Shown: positions 34,682 through 45,660 of the stretch, one piece after another
Position numbering within the stretch: the first letter of the stretch is position 1
Layout of the letters: each line of letters begins with the position of its first letter
Source: Lepidostoma basale
Taxonomy: Eukaryota; Arthropoda; Insecta; Trichoptera; Lepidostomatidae
Assembly: GCA_022606425.2 (NCBI GenBank)
Contig: JAHDVF020000761.1
Location: 1-64,000, forward strand
Direction of reading: 5' to 3'
Length of the DNA stretch: 64,000 nucleotides
Position numbers and translations under genes: made by a program
The notes under the pieces: generated by a model
Told to the model about the DNA's origin: nothing
The model's database searches: none
Seen by the model: the letters and a program-made list of their open reading frames with translations, nothing else

Positions 34682-34910
34682 ACTAACTAACTAACCATCA
34701 CGCAGTCTCCCACAAGGGATAGGCAAAAAAAATGGACTTCCACACATTTTTTTTCCTGTCATATTTCTCTCGACGAGAAATGGACGTACGTGCGTGCGTA
34801 ACACGATTTATGAATATAGAGGAAGCGAGAGAAGTCAGTACAGAACAATGTGGCAATCCATTCTTTCTGCCGTCCCCTCCGGGAAGACGGTGAGTTGGTG
34901 AGATGGTGAG
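34682..34910. repeat. Head-to-head pair of LINE 3' ends
   Basis: Minus-strand piece at about 34682-34773 ('ctaactaactaaccatcacg' onward) and plus-strand piece at about 34784-34910 ('gaggaagcgagagaagtc' to 'gaagacggtgagttgg') are inverted copies of the same LINE terminus, giving a potential hairpin. Confidence 0.65.
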
Positions 34911-35385
34911 TTATACAAAATATAATATGAACTCGTTTTATGAATAATTTAAATTTCGTATTGTGATCATTATAAACTTTAACATAGACAATTTCAATAT
35001 ACAACATTAATGTATTTTGAGATTTTAATGAAAAATTCTTCCTTGAACAATTAATCTTAAAATAATGTTCATATAATCGTTTTGCATTTTTTTTGCTGTC
35101 ATGTTTTATGAATGCAAAAGCGGAACCTCGTCATCACCGCGAAAAACAACATCGATGCCATAATAGTGTTGAAAAGATGTACATATATTAACAAATGAAT
35201 GATACAACATTTCGTGAATCTAGAGCAGTAAAATTTATTAATATTCGTGACAATCGATAAATAAAATTAAAAAATTAAAACGTCGGTTGGACGACGCCAA
35301 AATTTTCGGTTATTATATTTGCGAGCATGATATTTAGGTCATACTTCTCGATGAAGACATTACACGATAGATTATGCAAAAAATA
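34911..35385. other. AT-rich spacer
   Basis: Nothing recognised. Confidence 0.3.
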
Positions 35386-35389
35386 TATC

Positions 35390-35485
35390 TTTGTGAATTT
35401 ATTCCACTAGTTCCGAATGATTTCAGCAGTTAGCTGGTATCTTCTGAAAGCAAGGTTTCGAAGCCGGTTGAAACTTAAATAAAAT
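35390..35485. repeat. Short degenerate hairpin, 'CCGGTTG' family
   Basis: Resembles the element at 24990-25505: 'cagcagttagctggtatctt' on the left and 'cgaagccggttgaaac' on the right, with little between. Confidence 0.45.
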
Positions 35486-35955
35486 CAACTTCTTCCAAAA
35501 CATTTCAACAAATAATCTAAGGAAAGGCTTTTTTAGATACGAAAGTCAAAAGAATGATATTCACAATGAAAACAATCTTAAGCCTTCTTCTTATTGCTAA
35601 GGAGATTCATGGGAAAAGTCTGCTTGTGATTGTCTCTGTTAATATTTCTATATTTCCTGGAAGATCGTAGCTCGGAGTTATGCTGTTTTCAGAGAACGGT
35701 AGCATTCCTTAATTAGTATTTCTATTGGGTAAGGGTCCTTCCATTTCATAGCAGACCCTCAGACGTCTTGTTACCCCTAATAATTTTTAATTGAATATAG
35801 TTATCAGATTAGTATAGTCTTTATCGCTTTATATTGTCGTTTAATATAGTACAACACATTCTAATGTTATTCTTACCTTTATAATGGTTAGTATTTCAAC
35901 TATCGAAAAGTGCAAATCTGCAAAATTCTTTTGATGATAAATTAATATGTGTAAT
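35486..35955. other. AT-rich spacer
   Basis: Nothing recognised. Confidence 0.3.
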
Positions 35956-35958
35956 ATA

Positions 35959-36167
35959 ACGACCTTTGTGGCTGATTTTAAAGAGTTATGACTGTCACAC
36001 TGAAGTTCCCGGGTACAATTCCCGGTGATGGCAGTATTATAGTCATACCGTTATTGGTCTGGTGTAGAATTCACGTGACAATAAAATTATGCCACCTATT
36101 ACATGTCACGAAGCAATATAATAGCTAAAAAAAACAAATTGCATACAATAATTGTGTTGAAACGACT
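35959..36167 (+). repeat. tRNA-derived SINE (family S1), diverged
   Basis: Same order as other copies: 'acgacctttgtgg', B-box-like 'gggtacaattccc', 'attggtctggtgtagaattc', 'gacaataaaat', 'acctattacatgtcacg'. Confidence 0.65.
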
Positions 36168-37555
36168 TGTTACGTACAAGAAGAATTTTTTAAAATATAT
36201 TAATTATACGAAAACGGTAGAAAACGTGCAAAACTCTTCCAAAATATGATGTTATAATGTACTTAAAAATTATCGTTCATGTCACTATTGATATTAATCA
36301 GCTGGAGAACATCTGTCTTATGTTCGCGGAGAAGTTTTGAATAAAACATTAACTATTTAATATGACGAATAATTCAAATTATTTACAGGAATCTCGCAGA
36401 TATACCGTACGTGTGTACCTTACCACCGGTAATCAGAATAGAACAATTTAGAATATTTATTATTAAAGTGCTAGTCTATGTTTGAATTAAATATTTCAAC
36501 AGGTTTTGTTGAAAAGCAACACCTGAGTCGCGGCCAGTTTCAAAAGAAACATGTGGAACGTTCTGAAAGACAAACCTTGAATAAGTAATCACAAAACGAA
36601 AAGATTTTCATTGCAAATAAATACGATTTGGAATAATAACAGATTTGTCCCAAACTGGAGATAAATACAATAAAGACGCTCAAATAACTAATAAAACACA
36701 TAAGAAAAAAATAACCATTTGAAATATTAAATTTATTTTCTTGTAAAGAATTATTTAGATAATGATTATATTAATTAGTATTTGGATTATATACAAATAG
36801 GACCACTGTTTACATTTGTTCTAATAAAGCATCACAACCTAAATTTTATTTTAAATTTGAAAGACACACTGGCTTATTCTTTATTAAGAAATAAAATGTT
36901 AAACATTTGTAGCTTAGGCAATGTTTTCAGGGATATTATAATCATATATTTGGTGCTTAATATGTCATTCAATGGTCTTATATTTTTAAGGTATTTTTTA
37001 AATTAAAACATTTATTCCTCTCAAGAATCTTCTTCAGCCAGAAGAAAATTCTAGAGGGAATTTCTAAACACAATTGACGTCTCCAGAATCCCTTACATTG
37101 TAGCGAATGAAATCCCACCTGTTCATCGTCTTCCTGGAAGACCTCGCAGCATATGGAGAGTAGTATTTTGTTGTTTTTTCGACGTCCCTAGAGTTACAGC
37201 TTTCTCCCAGAACCGATAAAAAATCTTGATGAAAATAAATGAAGGATTTTTAGCATTTTAAGCCATTTTTTTCGTAATAAACTTTTTTCTCAAATACTAA
37301 AACATTCTAATTAAATGTTTATTTTATTTTCACTACAGATTATTTTGCCTGTCGATCTGTTGCAATACTTAAGAAGACATTATTCTTAAGAAGACAATCA
37401 TCAAAGTAATGTTGAAATTAAATGTTGTATTTAATTATATAATTGAATAATCTATAAGTATTTCAAATCTTGATGAAACAGTTACGTAGTTAAATAGCTT
37501 AAAATTTCGACTTAAGTGGAAAAAAAAAAAACACCATGTTTAGTTTATACGAGGG
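36168..37555. other. AT-rich DNA, nothing recognised
   Basis: About 1.4 kb with no supported gene. A small palindrome 'attcctctcaagaat...attctagagggaat' is at about 37013-37062. Confidence 0.35.
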
Positions 37556-37739
37556 CGGTGTATCAAACTCTTTCTGAAAAAAGCATTTCTTTTGCTTATT
37601 GACTTTGTAAAGTTATCAATCTCGACTAGTTTTGTACATAGAATGACCCTGGATAGTATATGAAAACAACCAACAACCTTTTAAACGTTTTTCTATCTTG
37701 TAAACGAATCAATTAGTCATTGTTTACTGGGTGGTATTT

Positions 37740-38040
37740 TCAATAAGAGTGACGGGGGTGTTGACGTTAGTAGACTAGATGTATTTGCCTATATAAACAG
37801 TCAGGCCGAACGTTTTTACGACCGGAAGGTATCTATAGTATAATACGCAATTCAACGACATTCGGATCAAGTGTTCGGGAAAATTTCGGTTTCGTGTTTT
37901 TGTTCAATATAATCGGATGGATCGATTGTTTTTATGTGTCGACAGTTTTTAAAACACATTTTAAATTATTTTATAAATAAATCAAACATTTGAAATGAAT
38001 TACTAGTTACGTTCTCTGGACCATGGCAGGCGAAAAGCCA
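37740..38040 (+). promoter_or_regulatory. Possible promoter or LTR-like segment
   Basis: 'gcctatataaacagtcaggc' near 37788 looks like a TATA box followed by an initiator-like TCAG, with a polyadenylation-like 'ttataaataaatc' about 190 bp downstream and 'ccatggcaggcgaaaagcc' after it. This could be a solo LTR or the promoter of a lost element. There is no second LTR and no ORF, so the call is tentative. Confidence 0.2.
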
Positions 38041-38054
38041 ATTAGAGAACAAGT

Positions 38055-38270
38055 CGTTGACCTTAGTGGCAGAGTGGTAAGAGCTCTGACTTCCATACCG
38101 AAGAACCTGGGTTCGATCTGGCGATGGCAGTGTGATTGTCACACTGTCTTTGGTCTGGTGTAGAATTCACGTGACAATAAAATGGCAATAGATTGGCTAC
38201 CTATCACATGTCATGAGAATCAATATAATAGCTAAAATAAAATGAATACAGTAATTGGGTTCAAACGATC
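38055..38270 (+). repeat. tRNA-derived SINE (family S1)
   Basis: Among the best copies: 'gaccttagtggcagagtgg' (A box), GGTTCGATC (B box, about 38110), 'tgattgtcacactgtctttg', 'acgtgacaataaaatggc', 'acctatcacatgtcatgag' and tail 'gtaattgggttcaaacga'. Confidence 0.8.
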
Positions 38271-38563
38271 TGTGTTCAAAGTCGCTAGACGCAAATGGCA
38301 GTGGATCGGTCACACTCTGAGACGGAACCCAGCCTGCATCGCTTAGGGCGCACTAGACTGGTCCCCTATGGGGGGAAAGAGGAAGCGAGGCAGACCTAGA
38401 GCCACCTAGAGAAGAGCCCAGTAGGACGAGGTTAAGGCAGCAGGCCTCACTTGGGATAATGTTAGGCATCAGGTATGCGATAGAGTCGATTGGAGAAGGT
38501 TCCATGAGGCCCTATGTATTATATCATGGAGGTGACAGGACAAAAAGAAGAAGAAGACTAGTT
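38271..38563 (+). pseudogene. LINE C-terminus of the KWxWIGHTLRR type
   Basis: Translation includes ARRKWQWIGHTLRRNPA, ALDWSPMGGKRKRGRPRAT, VKAAGLTWDNVRHQVCDRV and DWRRFHEALC, with stops inside, ending in an AAGAAGAAGAAG tail. This is the standard C-terminal end of a widespread RTE-like retrotransposon protein. It directly abuts the SINE tail. Confidence 0.8.
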
Positions 38564-38849
38564 TAGTTTAAAATAATCTGTATAAACTTAAGATCTTTTT
38601 TATATGATGGTTGGAAGATGTATCTTGCTAACGTGAGTCTTAAAAAGGATATAATTAAGATAATTTTTTAAATAAATATCCTACCTGTAAGTAGACCTTC
38701 CAATCTATTACTTTATTTTTAATGTTTCAATCTTAGTAATTTGATTCCAGCAAGGCTTATTTCTATGCTGATGCTTGTGATGCCACTTGGGGCTTTAATG
38801 TGGTAGTTTCCCGTTGCATTTTTGCATACGACTATTTTATTTTTATTTT
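38564..38849. other. AT-rich spacer
   Basis: Nothing recognised. Confidence 0.3.
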
Positions 38850-39060
38850 TGAACCCAATTAATGTATACATTTTTTTGGTTGTTGATTCTCATGATATGT
38901 GATAGGTAACTAATCTATCTCTATTTTTTATTGTCACTTGAATTATACCAGATCAAAGATAGCGTGAGAATTTTGTTTATTTCAACACTGTCATCGCTGA
39001 GAATCGAACCTTCCGTGTGGCAGTTATAGTTGTTGCACTCTACCACGTAGGCCATCATCA
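38850..39060 (-). repeat. tRNA-derived SINE (family S1)
   Basis: Minus-strand copy: tail complement 'gaacccaattaatgtat', 'attctcatgatatgtgatag', B-box complement 'gagaatcgaacc', and head complement 'cactctaccacgtagg'. Confidence 0.7.
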
Positions 39061-39129
39061 ATTTATTATACTATATTTGAAATGTTAACATCTGTGATGA
39101 TGATGATGACATCTCATATTCAGAAAAAG

Positions 39130-39620
39130 CACACCCAAGGGTAGGCAGAAAGGACCGCTACATTTTTTGATCCTGTCACAATTTTCTAGTATCCTCCACA
39201 TTCATATAGCGAATCATAAACGCACGTAGATATTTCCGACATCTAACATGGCTGACCTTTATTTAACATTTGATTAATTTGATCATGCCAAGTTTTCTTC
39301 AGTCACCATGACTCCGAACACCATTCACATCGTTAACGTACACTTTCTTAATGTTTCATCCATGAGTTCTATATGTCCAAACCAACGCAGTGATGTTTTC
39401 ATAATTTTGTTCATAATACTTTCTTCCGCTCTGAATCCCTTCTTCATATCATAGTTTGAAATTATATTGTACATCGTTTTATAATACAAACATCTAAAGG
39501 AATTTTACCTCTACTTTATTCTTCTACCACTTTTTTTCTGCCAGTTCCATGTTTCACTTCTATACATCAGGATTGGTACTGAAACTCTATCATGAATGGC
39601 CATTTTTGCTTTCAAATATA
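39130..39620 (-). pseudogene. LINE C-terminal fragment, diverged subfamily
   Basis: Minus strand from 'atggccattcatgatagag' (MAIHD) leftward through a degraded YRSETW, LRWFGHIE and a basic region to 'ggtaggcagaaaggacc' at 39140. Many stops. The terminal tail is lost. Confidence 0.7.
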
Positions 39621-39967
39621 AATTTTACTTTATGAATACATGACCCTCTTTGTTGAAATTTTAATAATGCGGTACGTGTAGGGAAATATACAAATATTTT
39701 AAAATGAACGTATTTCATTGTTTAAAATATAAAAGAAAATGATTTCGGTTTTATTACAAAGGACATAAAATTAATTGACTGTAATCCCTGTTATTAAGCC
39801 GCACTCGCCGGAGACGTAAACGGGCGAAATATTTGGAGCCATAGGCTGGATGTTAATAAAAAAATGTAATTACATTTTTAAAATACCTTTAACGTCGGGT
39901 TTGGTATTCAATTTGGGACTTAATTTTTTGTTAAATCACGATACGCTTTGAATGTAAACAAAATAAC

Positions 39968-40925
39968 CTAACTAACTAACTAACCATCACGCTGTCTCCC
40001 CGAAGGGCTAGGCAAAAATAATAAATAGTCACATTGATATTTGCTGACATTCTTCTATCGCAAATCGACATTCATACATTGTGTTACACACACACGGTGA
40101 TTTTTTTCGACTTTTTGCATGGCCGACATTTAAGGTAGTAGTCTGGTAACATGCTGATTTTCATGTCTTTTTTGGAGGGCGTTTTTTTGTATAAAAATAA
40201 AAATAAATCGTTCTGGAAATTTAGGATGTTTTTATTTACATATTAAAGATACAAAAAATATTTTTTTGAAAAACTTTAATAGTTTATTGTTATTATTATT
40301 ATTAATCGAAGTTGGCACCTCGGAAAAGAAGCACGTGGGTGGTTCGGGTGATTTTGGCTCTTGATGTTATCTGAAATCAAAAATTCTTGAAAGTTCTTAA
40401 TCTAAAGACATGTCATTCTGGTCGGAACTACAGAAGTTGAATTTCATGAATAAATAACAAAATGGCGGAGTTTGAAAAAAGAAGTCAGCAAAGAAGGGGT
40501 TGTAAAATAAAAAAATGTCTTGGTTCCGACGAGAATGACATGTCTTTAGATTAAATCAACTTTTTTAAACCAACTTCGATTAATAATAATAAACTATAAA
40601 AAATTTTCAAAAAATATTTTTTTGTATTTTTAATATGTAAATAAAAACATCCTAAATTTCTAAAACGATTCATTATTATTTTCCTACAAAAAAACGCCCT
40701 CCAAAAAAGAGACATGAAAATCGGCTAAGTTACCTTAATATATGATCGATCTGATTGTTCCACGTTTTCTTCGGTCTACCTATATTTTTTGATTTGTTAA
40801 CATTGTTAATACTCGTATATACTTGTTATTTTTTCATTATTTTTAATTCTTGTGTCCAAACTATCTTAACGACTCTTTCATACAGAGTTTCGATATTCTT
40901 AAGAGTTTTTCATCCGCTTCACTTT
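39968..40925 (-). pseudogene. TTAG-LINE copy split by a TTAA MITE
   Basis: The 3' part 39968-40133 begins with CTAACTAACTAACTAAC and the conserved terminus. The upstream part resumes at 40739 ('tatgatcgatctgattgttc', the TWHDQI region) and fades near 40925. The two halves are contiguous in other LINE copies, so the 601 bp between them were inserted. Confidence 0.8.
40134..40734. mobile_element. 601-bp hairpin MITE with TTAA target duplication
   Basis: TTAA at 40130-40133 and 40735-40738 flanks the element. The ends read GGTAGTAGTCTGGTAAC... and the complement of GGTAACTTAGCCGATTTTC. Almost the whole length is an inverted repeat: outer arms of about 180 bp ('tttttggagggcgttttttt') and inner arms ('aatctaaagacatgtcattc') around a centre with 'aaaatggcggag'. 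A TTAA TSD is typical of piggyBac-type transposition. No transposase is present. Confidence 0.88.
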
Positions 40926-41039
40926 CGCTGCAGTATGCTACAGGCATCAGAGAGCGTTCTATTGTAGAACTCGCATAGGGCGCGAAACTTTGCCTCGGTT
41001 GAATAGTACGTGACTAATGATTGTACACGAATCTTATAA

Positions 41040-41385
41040 TTATGTCATAAACAAGGAAAAAAATTAATGGAGAAGATTGCATTATAAGTAAAAAAAAAAC
41101 GATGGTTTGGACATACGGAACGAATGGGTGAAAAAATATTGGTGAAAAATTTGTAACAAACAGTGTGAATGGAAAATGGAACCAAGAACGGTCGAGGAAA
41201 ACACGATATGGCTAAATTAATCAATTACTAAAAGGCGGTCACATTCGAAGTCAGAAAAATTTACGAGTATTCATGTTACAATGTTTGACTACAAAGGAAT
41301 CTCGACAGGTATGTTAGTGTGGCGGTTCACTCTCCATGCCTACCTCTCCCTCTCCAGAGAAACGGTAGATGGTTAGTTAGTTTAA
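41040..41385 (+). pseudogene. LINE C-terminal fragment, diverged subfamily
   Basis: 'cgatggtttggacatacgga' (RWFGHTER), 'ggtcgaggaaaacacgatat' (GRGKHDM), a basic segment, then 'gagaaacggtagatggttagtt' at the 3' end. Frames are broken. Confidence 0.7.
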
Positions 41386-41411
41386 TAGTTAATATATGCA
41401 ATTTTATTTAT

Positions 41412-42000
41412 AACTAACTAACTAACTAACCATCACGCCGTCTCCCCGAAAGGGTAGGCAGAAAGAATGGACTGTCACACTTTTACTGATGTGGCACTCC
41501 ATCCTTCTCTTTTCGCCCCGCGGGAGACGCGGTGTGATGGGTTGCGAACCTCATCACCACCAATAGGCATCTCCCGCGCACACTTCGATCGTCCAACACC
41601 CACAAAATAAATCTAAAACAAATAATATAAAATACAATGATATAAAATAAAATAACAAAATAATAATAATTTAACACAAAATGTTCTTTTTAGATGGTGC
41701 ACATATTGTCTATTTAATTTATGTTCCACAAATCCACCGTTTTTTTTAATTTAGCACATAATGTAATAACACAATGTTTTTTCGATGTTGCACATGTTGA
41801 CATGGACGGTCCGGACTTTTGTGTTTATTTAATTAACGTTACACGTTTCCACCGTTTTTTAAATTAGCTGTAATTAGGCACTTAACCAGCAAGAACTTAA
41901 AAATAATATTGAAGAAATTATTCAAATTTTCATTGGAACAAATGAAATTTTTTTTTACACCTGTCATAATTCTTTATAAAAACGATAAAACCAATATAAT
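41412..42000 (-). mobile_element. Family M non-autonomous element, copy 2
   Basis: Begins with a CTAA tail and the LINE 3' terminus ('catcacgccgtctccccg'), then the M-specific body including 'ccccgcgggagacgcggtg' and two diverged tandem units of about 100 bp, each with 'ccaccgttttt' and 'tgttgcacatgttgac'-like strings (about 41690-41770 and 41800-41880). The body matches 55478-56093 along its length. The 5' border is not sharp here. Confidence 0.75.
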
Positions 42001-42289
42001 TTTAACAGCAAAACAGTACAAACGTACTACGTGTCACAATTATCTATTATTAAGTGCGGCAACAGTTAAATTGACCAAAACAATTCACTTATACACGAAA
42101 TATCGCCAAATTTACAGGAGCACCGCACCACATGAACCAAACCAAATTTTCAAAATCAGAATGTTTTCAAAAGAAAATCAATTTTATTTATTGTCATAAT
42201 AATTAAATAAAAATATGTTTTTTTAACTTCAGTAAAATCATTTGATTATCTTATTTATTGTCATTTGAACACCGATGTTAAAGTCAATA

Positions 42290-42440
42290 TTAGATGAATA
42301 ATACGAATGAAAACGTCTGTTTTCTGGGAGTTTAAAAATAGAAAAAGTTTACCCTTTTTAAGGCATGTCATATGTTATTCCCATTGAAGATAATACATTT
42401 TCTAGAAGACAGATATTTTAATTCGTATTAATTAAAAATA
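42290..42440. repeat. Family W hairpin
   Basis: Inverted arms 'atacgaatgaaaacgtctgt' (42301) and 'ttctagaagacagatatttt' (42402), with 'ttaaggcatgtcatatg' in the centre. Confidence 0.55.
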
Positions 42441-42890
42441 TAACATTATTACTTAGTCGTATTTTGGGCAATAGGAATCGTCTAATATAATATCCATTTT
42501 AATAATGTAATTTATCAACTGTTTCTAAATCTCTAGAGGCTAGGACCGTTACGGCAGCGGACCTGTCTGGCCGCTCTCTGTGGGGTGTGGGTTAGCACGC
42601 ACTGTAACTAATAGTTACTGCCCCATAACATATTATAGGTAACGCGAAATGCTTCTTGCTTAGAACACTACTTATTTGGTTTCATTCACAATAGCGTGAG
42701 CTATCCGCAGGGAATTAGGAGGGTTGGTTACCGCTCTTAAAATAATATGGTATGTTGATCACGAATTTCACAGCTAATTCATTATACGACGACGAATTTA
42801 ATAGACTTAAATTTCAGAACTCAATAAAATAAAATAAATATTTTGCGGTTCCTGAGTTTACCTGTTTATCAAGATTTGTTTAAAAAAAAA
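42441..42890. other. Spacer with a GC-richer segment
   Basis: 42530-42740 is less AT-rich ('ttacggcagcggacctgtct') and may be a decayed element. No family assigned. Confidence 0.3.
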
Positions 42891-42894
42891 TCTT

Positions 42895-43015
42895 CTTCAG
42901 CTTGTCTCCATCTGCTGCGTCCATGCTGCTGGACGTATGCGTCTCCTCCCCCACGCCATCTCTCTCGGTCTCTCGCCAGTGTTCTCAAGGCCCTTCCCGC
43001 CGTTCTCACAAATTA
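42895..43015 (-). pseudogene. LINE C-terminal fragment (GGKGLENTGE type)
   Basis: The minus strand encodes ENGGKGLENTGERPREMAWG, close to GGKDLENIGERLRGMAWG in the fragment at 45160-45660. The two are copies of one LINE family. Confidence 0.6.
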
Positions 43016-43249
43016 AATACGTTATTAATATAATTTGTGAAGTGATTATATAAAAAATGATAAAAATTTCATATTTTATATATGCTTGCCGTCTATAAGG
43101 ATATAAGTATAAAATACACCACAAAAAAGCTTCAAGATAATATTTTTTAATACTTTGAGAAAAAATGTAATTAAAACATGTATTTTTTTAGTTATTATTT
43201 CTTTGAAAAACGTTTTAAAATTTAACATTAAACAATTAAACATTTAATA

Positions 43250-43335
43250 CGTACGTTTAATTAAATTTTTATGTAATTTTATGGGAATAATACGTTTCGC
43301 CTTGCTAAGGCATTTTTGTAAATCTGTATATTGGA
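43250..43335 (-). repeat. Family W fragment
   Basis: Complement reads 'aaatgccttagcaaggcg' then 'aaacgtattattccc', the W-type stem-loop plus GAAAC. Confidence 0.5.
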
Positions 43336-44510
43336 AAAAAAAAGTTGTTTCTTAAATAAAAAACACGAATGGAACAAATATAGGTATAAATTCGATTATA
43401 CTTATGTCTCAAGAGAGCTAAGCGTAAATTTGTAATAGAGATTGTGTCATTTTCAAATTAAATAAATTACCATTTTACTCATTCCGAGTTATTTTATATA
43501 AAAGACCAACAAATTAAAAGTTTCGTGAATATCTGAATAGTCGAATTACTTTCCAGTCATCAAGCTGCCAAGTTCTGGCGAAATATCCATTTTAAAGAGG
43601 GTATTCATTAGAACTGCCTGATACTTATGCAAATATTATTGATTGAACTCTTTAATACTTCTTACTTTCAAAAAGTTGAGTTTTAGAAGAAAAGTAAAAT
43701 CTGTAATAATTAAAATATTAATAGGATGTAGAGCGAAGAAATTTTATTGAACGCTGTAAAGTAAATAAAAATGCGAAAGTTTTTCCGGACAAAGACCAGG
43801 AATCTGTTCAGGACATTAATATGAGATTTAATAAATTTATTGTTTTAAATCATAACATTATCCCTTAACCCCCCTTGAAATCCACTTGTGACGAAATCGG
43901 TTATATTTAAGTATTTGGGACTCCCGTGATAACCTTTGCTAGAGCCTTCTCAAATTAGGTTATAAAAAAGACATTTAAAATAATTTTTTGATAATTTATT
44001 TTGTATTTTATTTCATTATTGTGTAGGAAACTAAACACTTGTTATTAAACTTTTTTACAAATGAACTCTGCTTATAATTCATTATAAAATTATTAAGGAA
44101 TCGTATTTGAAAACATAGAAGAACAGTTATGAAAAATATTTACTACGATTCCAACGAAACTCAAACTCGCGATTGTCATTTACAAGACGAGTGTTATAAA
44201 TCTAGGAAATGTAAATTAATGTTAATTCAACATAAATTAATATTCATTTGTAAATTGATTTACATTACCAAGAAAAAAAAATTGCTTATTCCTTCCTTTC
44301 TTTCTGTAACCCCACTACTCTGACTTTGCATTATTTGTACTTAATTACAATTATTTGCATTTCCTAGAAAATTGCTGTGCTATTTCAAAGGTAAACATTT
44401 ACTCGATTATCCTTTTCTCGCTCGTACCCTCTCTCCTTTTCATCATTCGATTACACCACCGTTTATTATTTTTATTACTTTATTTTAATATGCAGTACAC
44501 GTAAATTTAG
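43336..44510. other. AT-rich DNA, nothing recognised
   Basis: No supported feature. Confidence 0.35.
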
Positions 44511-44532
44511 TGTTTTTTTGTTGTTGTTATAC

Positions 44533-44572
44533 TGCCTTGATGAAGCTTGGATTCAAGCGAAACTTGTTGGCA
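44533..44572 (+). ncRNA. Hammerhead ribozyme-like motif, isolated
   Basis: TGCC (44533-44536), TTGATGA (C3 changed to T), A, stem GCTTG/CAAGC with GATT loop, GAAA (44559-44562), ACTTGT, T (44568), GGCA (44569-44572). TGCC pairs with GGCA as stem I. A half copy in inverse orientation is near 47350 ('gatccaagcttcatcggggc'). Confidence 0.4.
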
Positions 44573-44582
44573 TCAATTGTAA

Positions 44583-45155
44583 TTACCGTACCGTGGTTAC
44601 AAAGTTATTTTTATTTATTTTATATTTTTTGAATAATGTGAGTAATCTGAATATATTAAGAATAAAGGAGATAGAATGAGAATTTGACCTAAAATGCAGG
44701 AGTCTGCTGAAGCTTGGGGGTTTTCCGGTTGAGAAGATAAGTGGTACAGGGAACATATTGTTGTTGCTCTGTTTCGTGTACCCAGACTCTATGCCAGTGG
44801 CGGCGAATATATGGCTAAACAATGCATTTGATTTTTACGGTATTTCCTTCAAATTTTGATAAAAATTATTTTTCTTTCCAAAACTATAATTAAAATTTTA
44901 ATGCTTTATATTTATACTATGCACGCATCATGTATTTATTACGAATCAAACATACATATTTTGAGTGAACATCGTGATTTTCAGAGTAAAATCTCAGCCC
45001 GTAAAAGTTTGCATTAAAAACGAGTGATGTTTGATGATTCTATTGTCACAATCTTCCAAATAACTCTGAGGAATGAAATTCACAACAAAAATGTAGAAAT
45101 AGTAGATGAATATGTGTACCATGGTCATTTGTTAGATTTTGGAATTTTTGAGGAT
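44583..45155. other. AT-rich spacer
   Basis: Nothing recognised. The 79-codon minus-strand frame at 44583-44822 is unsupported. Confidence 0.3.
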
Positions 45156-45159
45156 TTGA

Positions 45160-45660
45160 ATTCAAGGAGATTGACATGAGAAAACAGCTTGGTTGATCTG
45201 CGTCCGGAAGGCTGGGCACCATCCTTAAGTCGGACATGCCATGTTATTTGAAAATAAAAGTGCTGGAGCATGATACCTTAGGACGCGAGATATGGACGTT
45301 TACTATAAAAATATTGAATAAAATAATAGTGGCTCAGCGGGCCACGGAAAGATCCGTGTTAGGTATCTCACTTAGAGACCTTACAACCATCGTGGAGATT
45401 AGAGGACAAACCAGAGTCAGCGATATAAGGATATGCATTGTGAGGGTGAAGTAATAATAGGTTGGACATGCGTGCCGACGTGATGATGGAAGATGGAGCC
45501 AGAAAGTTACTAAATGGAGGCCGAAATTGGGTCGGAGAAGTATCGGGATGGAGCGATGATATTGTGTGGAGGGCGGGAAGGACCTGGAGAACATTGGCGA
45601 GAGACTGAGAGGGATGGCGTGGGGTGAAGAGGCTACGTCCAGCTCAGACTTAAATAATCA
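45160..45660 (+). pseudogene. LINE C-terminal fragment
   Basis: In 45236-45454: YLKIKVLEHDTLGREIWTF, KIIVAQRATERSVLGISLRD and RGQTRVSDI, the AQRAMERxMLGxSLRD block of a common insect LINE. The next parts in other frames include GHACRRDDGRW, KWRPKLGRRS and GGKDLENIGERLRGMAWGEE. Frameshifts make it a pseudogene. Confidence 0.8.

Noticed and set aside
37013..37062. Small palindrome around 'ttcttcagccagaag'
   Set aside because: Too short and isolated to call an element or a terminator.
41483..41677. 64-codon minus-strand frame repeated at 55547-55741
   Set aside because: The frame is shared because the DNA repeat is shared; its low-complexity hydrophobic composition gives no sign of a real protein.
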